Shown here: positions 44,954 through 55,103 of the stretch, in pieces
Numbering within the stretch: the first letter of the stretch is position 1
How the letters are laid out: each line of letters begins with the position of its first letter
Origin: Cylicocyclus nassatus
Taxonomy: Eukaryota; Nematoda; Chromadorea; Rhabditida; Strongylidae
Length of the DNA: 64,000 nucleotides
Reading direction: 5' to 3'
NCBI GenBank assembly: GCA_958299035.1
Contig: CATQJL010000223.1
Coordinates: 78,199,600-78,263,599 of the forward strand
Notes under the pieces: generated by a model
What the model was told of the DNA's origin: nothing
Database searches by the model: none
What the model saw: only the letters and a program-made list of their open reading frames with translations
Position numbers and translations under genes: made by a program

Positions 44954-46478
44954 TTAGATTGATGTGTAATCCCTGCACCAAAATAGGTACAGACCGCAAT
45001 AATCCAAAATTCTTCTGTACCCAAATAGGTTTTGATATATCATTGAACAGAGGGGACCTAGCTCTTCACGATGGTGCTCAAATAATTACACCAGCTTCAA
45101 TCCACGAGAAGTCACAAGCCGAAAAGTGAGACAAACCATGCCCCCGAAAACCTTAAGGCAAATCGAACAAGATCGTGACTCTGTAAAAAAAACTCCTGCA
45201 AAAGTTCTTGCTCGCGCAAGCGTAAGCGTTACAAGTATCACATTTATTTATGCAGTAGCTGTATTTTCACCCAGCTAAACAATAAGAAGACGAACTTCTT
45301 CAGGCTTTTGCTTAATCAGTGCTGAGATAGCATTAACACTTGTACACGACATGCCCTTTGCATTCAAAGTCTATATTTTCGGCTAGAAGAGCTAGTTTAC
45401 GAGGAATATAGCACTCTTTATCCGAATTTATCTTGCCTAGTTGAACATCCAATATTTCTCGCAATCCAGCTGTTAAAAAGCTGGAAATTGACACACATGC
45501 TTCTGAAGTCCTGCAATATGCAATTTTCAGTGTTAGAACGTCTACGTTCTCAGACAATTACTGCAAGCACCTGCGGCCCCTAACGGTGCCTTTCGGCGGT
45601 GCGTTGAATTCTTGGAATGACCATCCGCGGCCCTAGAATTATTTGCTTGGCGACCCGCGGCTAAATGTCATCGCTAAGGAAAGGCCGCGGGCCTTAAAAG
45701 TTTTATCGGAACACCCGCGGCCCAAGGAAAAGCACTCGGGCGAGCTCCAGGCCTTACTGGACGCACTGCATATGAGTTCTCGGGCAAGCCTCGGCCCTAT
45801 AGGCCATGGCCCGACAGAGTCACTCTGACGAACCCCGGGTCTTGCATGACCGCACGATTAATACGTGCTATAGGAGAGAACGCCACTCGCGTGAGATACG
45901 TTGTGGTAATAGTGCTACCCTTAACGTTTGTGTCGTTAATCAAAAGTCAAGTAGCATCAGGTTCTTGTTCATGCGTAGTGTCTCGGATGAGCCCTATTGG
46001 ACTATTTGGTCTTGAGATCTGATGACTGGGAAACTTTCTTATGGTGGTGTAGATGTCGCGAAAATTTAAGAATGAAAGGTGTGAACCCATTAGTCCTACC
46101 GAGATGTACTGCCACCCCCCCCCCCCTCCCCCCAGATGCATATTGCGCACTTATCGGGCGCTCGCCGAGCCACCCGCTGGCGTTGTTCGGGCGTTTATCG
46201 GATCACCTGCGGGCATTGTCGGGCGCTTACCGGGCACTTATCGACGCGCCCTCGGGATGGGCGTAGCGTCGCCCATGGGTGGCCGGCGGGTGCTCGCCAT
46301 AATTGTCTGAGTTGTTTTAGAAATAACATGAAAAACAACGCAGATGTACTTCGAGCACTGTCTTGTAGAGATATCTTTACTCTATTGAAAGGTGTACTAG
46401 GAATTATTTAGGTTATAGAAAAAATATTTATCATTACGGTCCGCCCCTACTTGGTGCAGATATTATGCATCAACTTGA
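44954..46478. mobile_element. Mariner-type foldback element, unit 3
   Basis: Orthologue of 5833-7118 and 21843-22695, with ends TTAGATTGATGTGTAATCCC and ATTATGCATCAACTTGA. It is interrupted by element D2. Confidence 0.72.
45549..46311. mobile_element. Element D2: DNA transposon with CCGCGG words every 30 bp
   Basis: TIRs CTCAGACAATTACTGCAAGC and, inverted, CTCAGACAATTATGGCGAGC. The TT at 45547-45548 is repeated at 46312-46313. Empty site in unit 2 near 22335 (ctcagcgttgttttgg). CCGCGG starts at 45625, 45655, 45685 and 45715, an exact 30-bp period; the right half uses CGGGCG at 46155, 46188 and 46220. Nested in the mariner foldback. Confidence 0.82.
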
Positions 46479-46509
46479 TAAGAAAATTTCAGATTTAGTT
46501 TTGTAAATA

Positions 46510-47179
46510 CAGGGTGTTCCAAAAAAGATGTGCTCACCGTTTGATTGTCAATAATATTCTCGTAATGAAGTCTTTCGAGGAATTTCAGGCATTATCTAGG
46601 ACTGGCTTCAGCTTAGATATACAGTGTAGAGTAATCGCCGATTGCTCTTTATCACTGTAGGACTACGGTTGAAACTTCAAGTATATGGCGCCACTGTAAA
46701 AAAAAGGCTACCGTTTCAAAAATTTCCAAAAAATGTGAATATTTGTGTAACAGGATTTTCATGGAAGCTAAGTTCAATCTCAGCTATGTACAAGATTGCG
46801 ATGCTTTCTAAATGGTGTAATCCCACTTTTTAGCAACATTGAAAAAATGGCCGCTTCTGCTTACCTCGTAAAACTTTTCAATGAAGCATTATGATAAATT
46901 GCGAACTTCTTCAGAATCAGAAGCTTTAATCAGCACAGTGTGCAGGATTTCAGGTTGTATCGTTTCCTTTCTAAGATAAAATTTGGCTTTTCTTAGCTCT
47001 GAAACCTCTTCAAGATTCCTGTCGTTATCTTACAGCAATGGAGAGTAATTGGTAATCCGCTTTACCGTCAATCTAAGTGAAGCCAGCTCTATAAAATGTT
47101 TTCTAAAGCATCTCGAAGATCTCGTTACAAGAGAATTATTAGCAATCAAACAGTAGGCATATCTTTTTGAGACACCCTA
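46510..47179. mobile_element. Tc1/mariner-type foldback, unit 3 copy
   Basis: Ends CAGGGTGTTCCAAAAAAGAT and inverted ATCTTTTTGAGACACCCTA, flanked by TA. Orthologue of 22727-23266. Confidence 0.75.
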
Positions 47180-47539
47180 TATAATTGTAGACGTATAGTA
47201 TTTGATACGTCTACAATTATTGATATTTGATACATAATGCATTTGATACGCGCCTCTGTAGGGAGCTTTTCTATGTATATTGTGGAACTGAAGTTGTTCA
47301 CAATGTACAGATTGTCATACAAGAAGCCATAAATATAAATTACATCCAACTTATACTGTAAATTGTGAAGTGCAGCGCATTTTACGCTACTTTATGCATT
47401 ATATGCTGTTCTATACCTGTGAAGTCCACTTGTCCTTTTATAGGGCTTGATCTGCTCTATGGAATGATATCCCAAGTTTACGAGAAAAACAAAAACAGCT
47501 CGAATTATTTGAAAAACCTCACTTTGGGACAACTTAATA

Positions 47540-47637
47540 TGTAAGGGATGTTACCCTCTAAGCGAGCGAAGAAGAACGACAGAAAGTGTTTATTAGAAAA
47601 CAAAAAACGAAACAAGACGGACGCCACTGTTCCGTGG
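47540..47637 (-). repeat. 3' LTR of Gypsy 3, U3 missing
   Basis: Matches the first ~100 bp of the 5' LTR up to CTGTTCCGTGG, then passes directly into the 3' ORF. The U3 part and polypurine tract are gone. Confidence 0.8.
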
Positions 47638-48411
47638 TCTATAAACGTTCAACTCTGGCAGGTGAGCATCTACTGCTCGTCTTCTGACATATTCGTAAAT
47701 ATACTTATTCATGGCGGTTCCCACATAACTATTGAAGAACTGCGCGCCTCCTTCCGGAGCTCCTGCCTTTATAAACAGCTTCCCTTTCATCCCGAAGTTG
47801 CTCGCTGTTGTGAAGACTTGACTTCCCTTGTCGCACTGTGTCAGCGTCTCATCAAAAGTTTTCCATAATCCCGATAGTTCACGCCACAAATCATGATTCT
47901 TCAACGTTATCGGTGGCCATGCAGTGACTATTTTTCCGCCCTCCTTAAGGTATTTCTTCGCCGTCACCATCATCTTCTGCGGAACATCATCGACTGGATT
48001 ACTATTCAGTGGCCACACTATTACCCAGGCTTTGTATGTGCTCCATCCTTCTAATACGTCAAGCAATCTAGCGAATGTCGTTGCTACTTTCGTAGCCACT
48101 TTTCCACAAATGCCATCTCTTTCCATGGGGCTTCCTTCCTCAAAAGTAGCGTATCCAACTGGTCCCGACTTGATGGGTAGCTCCTTCATGGACTGTCCCT
48201 CAATCTCTCGACGGAATGCTTGCAGTGCTTCGTTGTAGGATCTCATAATGGAATGCCCTTCGATACCGGCGTGCTTCGTAATCGCATCTGTGTTGCAAAG
48301 ACAGTCTCTCCAGTCGATGCAGGTATCGTATGCGAGCTTCAATACAGCTTTCAGGGCTTCCGCGTCGAAACATATGTGTCCCTCTCTATGAAACTTGATT
48401 TTCGTTTTCAT
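47593..48411 (-). CDS. Gypsy 3 accessory ORF b (272 aa, unknown)
   Basis: ATG at 48411 overlaps the stop of ORF a. It is an uninterrupted 272-codon frame in an element otherwise full of lesions. Features: [63 protein letters not shown]. The alternating strand-helix pattern loosely recalls an SGNH-hydrolase or Rossmann-like fold, but no catalytic set is evident. The last ~20 codons run into the LTR remnant, so the natural C-terminus is probably lost. Confidence 0.6.
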   Translation of the reverse strand: MKTKIKFHREGHICFDAEALKAVLKLAYDTCIDWRDCLCNTDAITKHAGIEGHSIMRSYNEALQAFRREIEGQSMKELPIKSGPVGYATFEEGSPMERDGICGKVATKVATTFARLLDVLEGWSTYKAWVIVWPLNSNPVDDVPQKMMVTAKKYLKEGGKIVTAWPPITLKNHDLWRELSGLWKTFDETLTQCDKGSQVFTTASNFGMKGKLFIKAGAPEGGAQFFNSYVGTAMNKYIYEYVRRRAVDAHLPELNVYRPRNSGVRLVSFFVF

Positions 48412-48674
48412 GTCGATATCCCTTCGGCTGAAGATACTGCAAGAAAGCCAAGCGAACCATAGTTCTCGATGCGTTCTTTTGCTACTGCACCCGGGAAGCT
48501 GATTCCTTCGATATCTCTCAGCTTTCGATCTTTAAAACAGTCGTCTCCGCATTTGAAGAGCAGATGTCCTTTTTCAAGTGGGCTCAGCAGCGATACACCT
48601 ATGAAATTAATAACTTTGACTTTGCATACCTTACTCAATAAAACTCTCTTTTTTCTGCCCCTTTTCCCTCTCAT
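48408..48674 (-). CDS. Gypsy 3 accessory ORF a (88 aa, unknown)
   Basis: Starts at ATG 48674 overlapping the integrase stop (ATGA). Basic N-terminus ([15 protein letters not shown]), then [20 protein letters not shown]. The stop TGA at 48410-48408 overlaps the next ATG, again as ATGA. No known domain recognised. The position after pol is where envelope-like or accessory ORFs occur in some Gypsy elements, but there is no signal peptide or clear membrane anchor. Confidence 0.6.
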   Translation of the reverse strand: MRGKRGRKKRVLLSKVCKVKVINFIGVSLLSPLEKGHLLFKCGDDCFKDRKLRDIEGISFPGAVAKERIENYGSLGFLAVSSAEGIST

Positions 48675-48868
48675 TGTCTGGGTGTCGACTCTGTCATTAG
48701 GTTGTAACTTGGGACTACTTTTAGCTTATCGAACTGTATCCGTATAGGATCCGTATTCTCCCCTATGCGCGTTATTGAAGCTGAATTATCGCTAGTATTC
48801 AAGAAAACTCTAAATGGACCAGCCCAATCCGAATTAAGTTTTTGGATGAGTGCTTTTGCCTTTCTCAC
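48671..48868 (-). pseudogene. pol: Gypsy 3 integrase C-terminal end
   Basis: [40 protein letters not shown]: the SH3-like integrase tail. It stops at TGA 48673-48671, whose first bases overlap the ATG of the next ORF (ATGA). Confidence 0.82.
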
Positions 48869-49244
48869 TTGGTGCCAGGGCGTATACCCGGTCTCCTACT
48901 TGAGGATGCCGTCCTGGGTCCACCTTGTTCTTATTGTCATAACTTCTTTTCATGCTTTCTCTAACTCTATCATTGTATCCCTTTACTCTTTCCCGTATGA
49001 TTGGTTGTCCCATCTGTTTAGTGGCCCTCTCTGTGCTTTCATTGATACCGACTTTGCAGCTTCGTATATGACTGATGATCTCAGACACATTGTTTCCATA
49101 TGAGGGTTGCGCCACTCTTCCACTGGTTTGCTTTCGTGGGCAATCTCTTGCAAATTGCCCTGTTTCAAGGCAGTTGAAACATCTGGGTTCTGTCCTCTGT
49201 TTCGAGGTCCCTGCATATGCGTGTCTCTCCTCCTCGGTTTGCAT
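48834..49244 (-). pseudogene. Gypsy 3 gag zinc knuckle fused to integrase C-terminal region
   Basis: CFNCLETGQFARDC is a zinc knuckle with Gln instead of His. About 40 residues later the frame is already in the integrase C-terminus (VKGYNDRVRESMKRSYDNKN, VGDRVYALAPSEKGK). About 2.5-3 kb of pol are therefore deleted in between. The frame shifts near 48860. Confidence 0.8.
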
Positions 49245-49403
49245 TCCCCTGCCTTGTTGTGTGTACTGAAAGCCTGGGCTGTTTCCTCGTCTGTCTATTC
49301 TCGCTGTGTCATATCTTGCTGCTCTATGTACTTGTGGCTCTTTCCAGCCTTCCGTCTTGTTGAGAGCGGTGCGCGGCTTCCTTTCCCAAATTTCTTTTGC
49401 TCT

Positions 49404-49969
49404 CTATATACTAATCGCCAGCTGCTTCACTTCATTGTACGCTTCGCTAGGTGGTACCCTATGTAACGCTGCTACTAACTGAACGTATTCGGGCCAATCC
49501 TTTAAGTTATCCAGAAGGATCTCGGCGTACTCCACCGAGTTTTCTTCCATGGCTCTGTCTGAATGAGCCAATCTACCTATCTTCTCCAAGGCAACGCAGA
49601 ATTCTGCGACATCTTGGTATGGTCTGATCCTTAGAGACCTTAGCTCAGCGATGGCCCTGATACTACTAGCTACCAAATCCCCTGCTAACAATTTCCCCAA
49701 CTCTTTAATCACTTCATCAAACCTTTTATTTCTTTGGGTGCTAATGTCCTCATTACATTCTTTGCCTGCCCACCCAAGTGATTATCACTTAGTATATCTA
49801 CAAAGGTGTCTGTGTCTGTGATTACTTTAGCATACTTTCTCTTAAATTTTCTTACAAATTCCCCGAAATTTTCGTTGGGCTTCCCATAAAAAACACCCCG
49901 ATCCGGACAAAAGAGGGATTGAACATAATCTAGAAATCGCAAGTCGTCTTGCTGACCTCTGAGTTCCAC
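49404..49969 (-). pseudogene. gag: Gypsy 3 gag capsid
   Basis: Two frames (49709-49969 and 49404-49712) separated by one frameshift near 49712. Capsid motifs: GKPNENFGEFVRKFKRKYA, DILSDNHLGGQAK and RPYQDVAEFCVALEKIGRLA. The TAG at 49404-49406 is in frame with the downstream zinc-knuckle segment. Confidence 0.8.
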
Positions 49970-50281
49970 GTTCCTGTCCCTTGAATGCGAAGCGGTAATC
50001 CCGACACAGAGCTGTTCAAGTTTTGTTCGAACAGCGCTTCAGTCCGCCTTGGCTTGTACTGCTGGGGTTGCAAAGTATTTCTTTGATAAGCAGTCTTCTC
50101 TATGTCTACACAGTTTGCATTGACTCACCCTGCTTGACTTTTTCCGCTTCACGTTTTTTCCTTCTTTTTGAGGTCTTGAATGGTTGTTGGCCCCTGAAGC
50201 ACATCAGTATTTAACATATTGCATGCTTGTGCCAGAATCTCCCTGTTTCTTTCAGCCACCCTTATAAACTCTCTACAGTCC

Positions 50282-50584
50282 TCAACTGATTGTATAGCTA
50301 ATGTTTTCATGGCTTCGGAACATACCGTCCCGTTCGTCCTCTATACTACTGTTCTGCCATTTCATTTTTCCCCACTCAACTCTCTCACTTTCTCCCTTAT
50401 GAACATTTCGTACTTTTCCTATAGCTGAAATTTTGTGCTCTGTCATCTCACTTGATATCTCTCCAGGTACCCTTTCCAAATCCTTTCTTAGCCTCTCAAT
50501 CATTCTCTCTATGCTATCATAGAAACTCACATTCTCTGTGTCCATGTGCTCCTCCGACGCTTGAGCTTCTTTGCTCGCTTCCAT
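50282..50584 (-). pseudogene. gag: Gypsy 3 gag, N-terminal part
   Basis: ATG at 50584, 144 nt inside the LTR boundary after the PBS and two copies of a CGCCCTT...TGCGGCGAAAA-like leader repeat. Acidic, helix-rich N-terminus (SFYDSIERMIERLRKDLERV). It breaks at 50282; gag continues in pieces to 49404. Confidence 0.65.
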
Positions 50585-50743
50585 TCGCTTTCTGCAAAAA
50601 CTACTTTAGTTGTGTTTTCCCCTACACAACAACGACGAATTCGGCGTTCGCCCTTGTGTGCAGCGAAAAAACAACGATGATTTCAAAATTCGCCCTTACG
50701 TGCGGCGAAAATTACTAATTTGCAGAAAGTGGTTCGGCCCCCA

Positions 50744-50964
50744 TGTAAGGGATGTTACCGTCTAAGCGAGCGAAGAACAAGAACGACAGAAAATGTTTAT
50801 TAGGAAACAAAAAAACGAAACAAGGCGGACGCCACTGCTCCGTGGCATCGGAACAACAAACAATAAATCGAGATCTGGCCTGCAGCCTCCCTGCCGTTCG
50901 ATAGCGCGCCTTCGATCACCTTTGATCTAAATCGGTCTTCGCTTCGGTGGCCATGGGCCTGACA
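50744..50964 (-). repeat. 5' LTR of Gypsy 3
   Basis: Plus strand TGTAAGGGATG to GGGCCTGACA, 221 bp. The first ~100 bp match 47540-47637. On the element strand it is followed at once by TGGGGGCCGAACCAC (50743 down to 50729), a good primer-binding site. Confidence 0.85.
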
Positions 50965-52999
50965 AATAACTTATATTGTAAATTGTGAACTGCAGCGCAT
51001 TTTACGCTACTTCATGCATTATATGCTGTTCTATATCTATGAAGTCTACAACATTTGTCTTTATTGTACTTCAGATTCTCCAACCGCATTACGCGCAGAA
51101 TGAAGCGCTACTTTGATAACATGAGAAAAGAGACAAAGATAGAGCAGCGGGATTCCAAGAAAAAATGAGTATGCAAATATCTGCAGGCTATACATTTCGC
51201 GTCATCAAGACTGCTCAAACAATACACATATTTATCAAGAGCATCTTTGCATTAGGCAGATCTTTCCTTAGTATATCCCGACGAATGTTATTTTATGGAA
51301 CTCTCTTTGAATTTTGACACTCTCCACCGTGCTTCGGAACGAAATTCCACCAAGGAGATCAGATCATGAGTCAGACACGATAATGTGAAGTTGTGTCACT
51401 GAGCGGACTCAGAAACATACTATTGAATTAAAGCCTGAAAACTATGGCAACTTTTGTCTTTACATAAAATCAATCTTACTGCACAAATGTTGCCAAAACC
51501 CTTTGTGGATAAATACTGTAATGCATAGCATTTGTATGCAATGATACTTAGAATGCTACTGTTACGTCGTCATGAATCTCAACCTTGCAATAATTGCCAC
51601 GGGCCTCTATATGCTTAGTAGATGTATCTTTATCAACAAATCAGCATTTACGGCAACTGAGTGCACACTGTTCCACCGAATTAGCGCTTCTCTCCTTTTG
51701 GAATGCACATCTGATTTTCTTTTCGGATTCATCCAAAAGATTGCATCCGAAAACGTAAGCTTTCTCCTTTCTCGGCAGGCAGCAGCAGAGCTTTTCCCAC
51801 CATTTTGTTTTGAACTGTAAAAAACGATTTTGAAAGTCGAAAAATACTGTACGGTAACGAAACTGAATTGCTATGTTGAGTAACTCTTGGCAACGTCTTC
51901 GAAAGGCTCAAAACTTTAAGAAACGTAACTGATTGTGAGTATAAACATCTCTCGATGACTCATAGCAGAGGAAAGTTTGAACATTTTTCAAATGCGTGAG
52001 TGATTCAAGTAACCTTCTAAACTCACCTTCTCGTAGAGATCAGGCCCTGCTCTTGCAGGTAAATCAAATCTGGGATCTCTATAAAAAACTCCTTTTCCAC
52101 TGCATTCTCAGATAGCTAGATTCTTAAGCATACCCTTCAAGTACGTATTCGAATACAAGGATACTACCATGTTTGTTGTTTGGCCCTAGACCTTTCACCA
52201 TTTCGGCCAAACGGCAGCTATATTCCTGAAAATTTGCGAAGCTTAGCAAGAGCTACTACTCTAAGTCTCTAAAATACTCCATTTTCAAATGCATACAATA
52301 TTGTTATCACCACTATCTAGTTTTTCCACATGAGAAGGCCTTCGTCGAGGCTAACAGCAGTGACTAAGGGACGATTCTTCTATTTTATGTTTAGGAAACA
52401 AAACGAAATGAATAATGACTTAGTGATTGAGGTATAGAACTCTTGAAAGCCACTATTTTCTTCCCCCCCCCCTCTCCCCCTCCGCCCCTCCCCACCCTTC
52501 GCATAAGCGTAAAAGAGTAAAAGTCTATTCATTTCAAATGCACTAATTTTGATAGAAAGCCTAAGACAAAAAATTTTTTGTTTTCTTAGAAATTTTCCGG
52601 AACGACAGTTTCATCATTATATCGCTGCGGTAGTTAATTTATTTTGTGCTTCATAATGACAAAAAAGTCGGAGATTTTCCTCAATGATTGTAAATCGAAG
52701 CCAATTCTTTGACATTCCAGGACTTATTGGTGCCAAAGAGACAAGGGTTACTGATAATCAAATAATAGCACAAATCTTTCCCGTGTGCAGTCGCACATTT
52801 TCTAGGGTGAAATGGCCAAAGGATCCAAGAATGACTGTTTTGATGTGTTCTGGCAATGGAATCTGTTGCCTTAATTAGAACTTACATATATAATATTATA
52901 AATGCAGTTATATGTTTTCAGTTTCATATTGTTTGTAGTGGAATGATTTTATAAATCTGTTCTACGAAGGATTAAGTTATTCAGAAAGTTCTGTTTTAA

Positions 53000-53455
53000 A
53001 CTTGTAAAGTCTACTATTGCATCTATATCACTTGGCGCAATTTCTGCGATTTTTTATTTGAATCTTGCGAAAGCTTATCCAATTTTTGTGCAAAATTAAG
53101 TTGAACCTCGAACATCGTCTCTCGTCCATGCACTCAGCTTTCCCGTGGCAGTGTATAGCCAGAAATTGCCTTGCAAACTTCACCCAGTTTTGCCCTAATG
53201 AAGAGCCTTTAAAAATGGTTAATAAATAAATGGTTTTTTCACCATTTTAACAGGCTCTTCATTAGGATAAAACTGGGTGAAGTTGGCAAGTGCGGGTTCT
53301 GACTATACGCTGCCACAGGAAAGCTGAATGCCGGGTGAAGAGACGATGTTTAAGGTTCAACATAATTTTACAAAAAATTGGATAAGCTTTCGCAAGATTC
53401 ATATACAAAATCGCAGAAATTGCGCCGAATGAAATAGATGCAATGATACTTTTCT
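53000..53455. repeat. Inverted duplication over the 3' exon region of gene copy 3
   Basis: The left arm (about 53000-53232) and right arm (about 53233-53455) are near-complementary over some 200 bp, for example AAGCTTATCCAATTTTTG against its complement near 53385. Units 1 and 2 have only one arm. The centre is near 53232 in AT-rich sequence (ttaataaataaatgg). Confidence 0.8.
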
Positions 53456-53490
53456 TCTTTGATGCTCAAAAACAGAACTGAGGAACTTAC

Positions 53491-53707
53491 CAATCTTGCA
53501 TTCACACCCAGTTGACTGAAAGCTTCGATGAATTCATCTTTAAGGCCTTCGTTTAACATGTCCAAAACTGCATCACGCTCACGACAGTAACGTACTGTGT
53601 GATTTGTGGAATATGCCGTTGCAAAAACGACCTAAAGTTCTGATTTTGTGCGAATCAAGAAGGCAAGTTCATTAACTTACAGCAATTGTTATGTAAAAAA
53701 GCGACAT
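53491..53707 (-). CDS. Small secreted protein gene, copy 3 (exons 1-2; 3' end rearranged)
   Basis: Exon 1 (53681-53707) encodes MSLFYITIA. A 49-nt intron lies between GTAAGT and CTTTAG, and exon 2 (53491-53631, 47 codons) ends at GTAAGT. The mature part has YCRERD and a helix-like stretch (NEGLKDEFIEAFSQLGV). Amino-acid changes relative to copies 1 and 2 keep length, signal peptide and splice sites. Just downstream, the region corresponding to the next exon is duplicated as an inverted repeat (about 53000-53455), so this copy may be truncated or mis-spliced. Confidence 0.66.
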
Positions 53708-53744
53708 ATCCTTAGATTTCTCATTGCATGATCTTTGTGTCGTT

Positions 53745-53752
53745 CTTTTATA
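53745..53752 (-). promoter_or_regulatory. TATA box of secreted-protein gene copy 3
   Basis: TATAAAAG on the minus strand, again 38 nt upstream of the ATG. Confidence 0.58.
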
Positions 53753-54479
53753 CACTAGCCTTGGCTTAATCAGCTTGTTAATGTACTATGTAGTTGTAAC
53801 AGGCAGGTACATGAAGTGACTAGAGTACAAGTGGGATTACCGTAGTCATGAGAGAAAAATCCATTTTGGCGTTGGCCTGGGATGACAATAATTTTGTGGC
53901 ACTAATCGAAACAGTAAAATTACATCTCAATGGTTTTTCGCGATAAACCACGCCAGAGAATCAAAAGCTTTTTTTTCGGCCTTTTCGACGCTAGAATCCT
54001 CAAATTTCTTATCACAATATCCTCTTTCTTCTGTGTAGAGCCAATCGCTCGGTCAAGTTCGACACCGCTTGTAATTTGTCAAAAAATTACTTGCGGTATT
54101 GTATTTTGGGCACAGAAACGCTGCAGCGATCTCATATGTCCGTACAGTCGTGGATTACACAGTCCATAATATTCTGTGGATCATGCCCCAATAGGTATTT
54201 GCTGCTATCCATGCAATTTTCAATACTATAAATTATACTTTTAACTGGTTTCAGAGTTACATGAAAGGCTGCACTGGAACAAAAACATTGAGCTCTCAAA
54301 AGTATGAAAATGTTTTGTAGAAAAGGTTCTCTTCCTTGAAGAGATGGCAAAGACGCGCGCCGATATCAGGTTGATTCAAGACCAACCCAAAAAAGTGTCT
54401 TGCTTTCTTGTTAGCGTTGGCATTACTTACATGACTCAGAAAGAAGTGCTGACTCAAATTTAGATAAGTCTTGCAAAAA

Positions 54480-54645
54480 ATTTTTTTTCGAGGGCGTGGC
54501 TTCTAATACACCTTTTATTTGATTTCGGGTTGTCGGGCCCTTTTTAGGAAATTCCCAAAAGAAGTTTAGGAGTGCGCGCTAAAGTCACGCACCTTTCTTT
54601 TTCAAAAATTTTGTCCCCCCCCCATCCGAAAATAGTTAATGGATC
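54480..54645. repeat. Relic of a G/C-run element, unit 3
   Basis: Orthologue of 29270-29440, sharing GAGGGCGTGGCTTCTAATACACC-like text and CATCCGAAAATAG. Confidence 0.6.
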
Positions 54646-55103
54646 CACCGCTACTAGTTGGTATTTTTCACCTGCGTTTTCCCATAGAGGCATTCTAGTT
54701 AGTTTGATGTACGAGCACTACATGGAGCGACTCATCAAAAGCTTTGAAATTCGCTGAGATGTGGTTTGTTTCTAAGAATCAATTAATCAGAAAGCAAAGA
54801 AAATTCCCTTGAGAAGCAATGTTTTACTCATCAAGGCTGCCTTTTCCAAAGGTAATTCACACCGTCAATATTTAGATAATCTCAACGCAGCTTCCAAGCG
54901 AATGAAAATTTTTAGAAATGACTGTTGGATGTGACTTTGAGTACGGTACAAAACCAATGAACTGATAATCTGTCCCGCATCTGCAAAACACATAGTCTTT
55001 AGCAGATATAAGCAATTCAATCAAACTTTCGAGTGCGCGGTCAAGTGAATATAGTTACTACAATCTTTTTTTTTCGCTTTAATTAAGATGTGGTGAGTTA
55101 TTA

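Larger units (their letters stand above)
47540..50964 (-). mobile_element. Ty3/Gypsy LTR retrotransposon 3 with extra 3' ORFs, internally deleted
   Basis: Minus-strand element flanked by AATA (47536-47539, 50965-50968). The 5' LTR is complete (221 bp); only ~98 bp of the 3' LTR remain. Gag is present in pieces. Protease, RT, RNase H and the integrase core are deleted, so that the gag zinc knuckle runs into the integrase C-terminus. Two further ORFs follow the integrase stop. It is a different lineage from Gypsy 1 and 2. Confidence 0.88.

Noticed and set aside
47593..48674. Envelope gene of an endogenous retrovirus
   Set aside because: No signal peptide, fusion peptide, furin site or membrane anchor is visible in either ORF.
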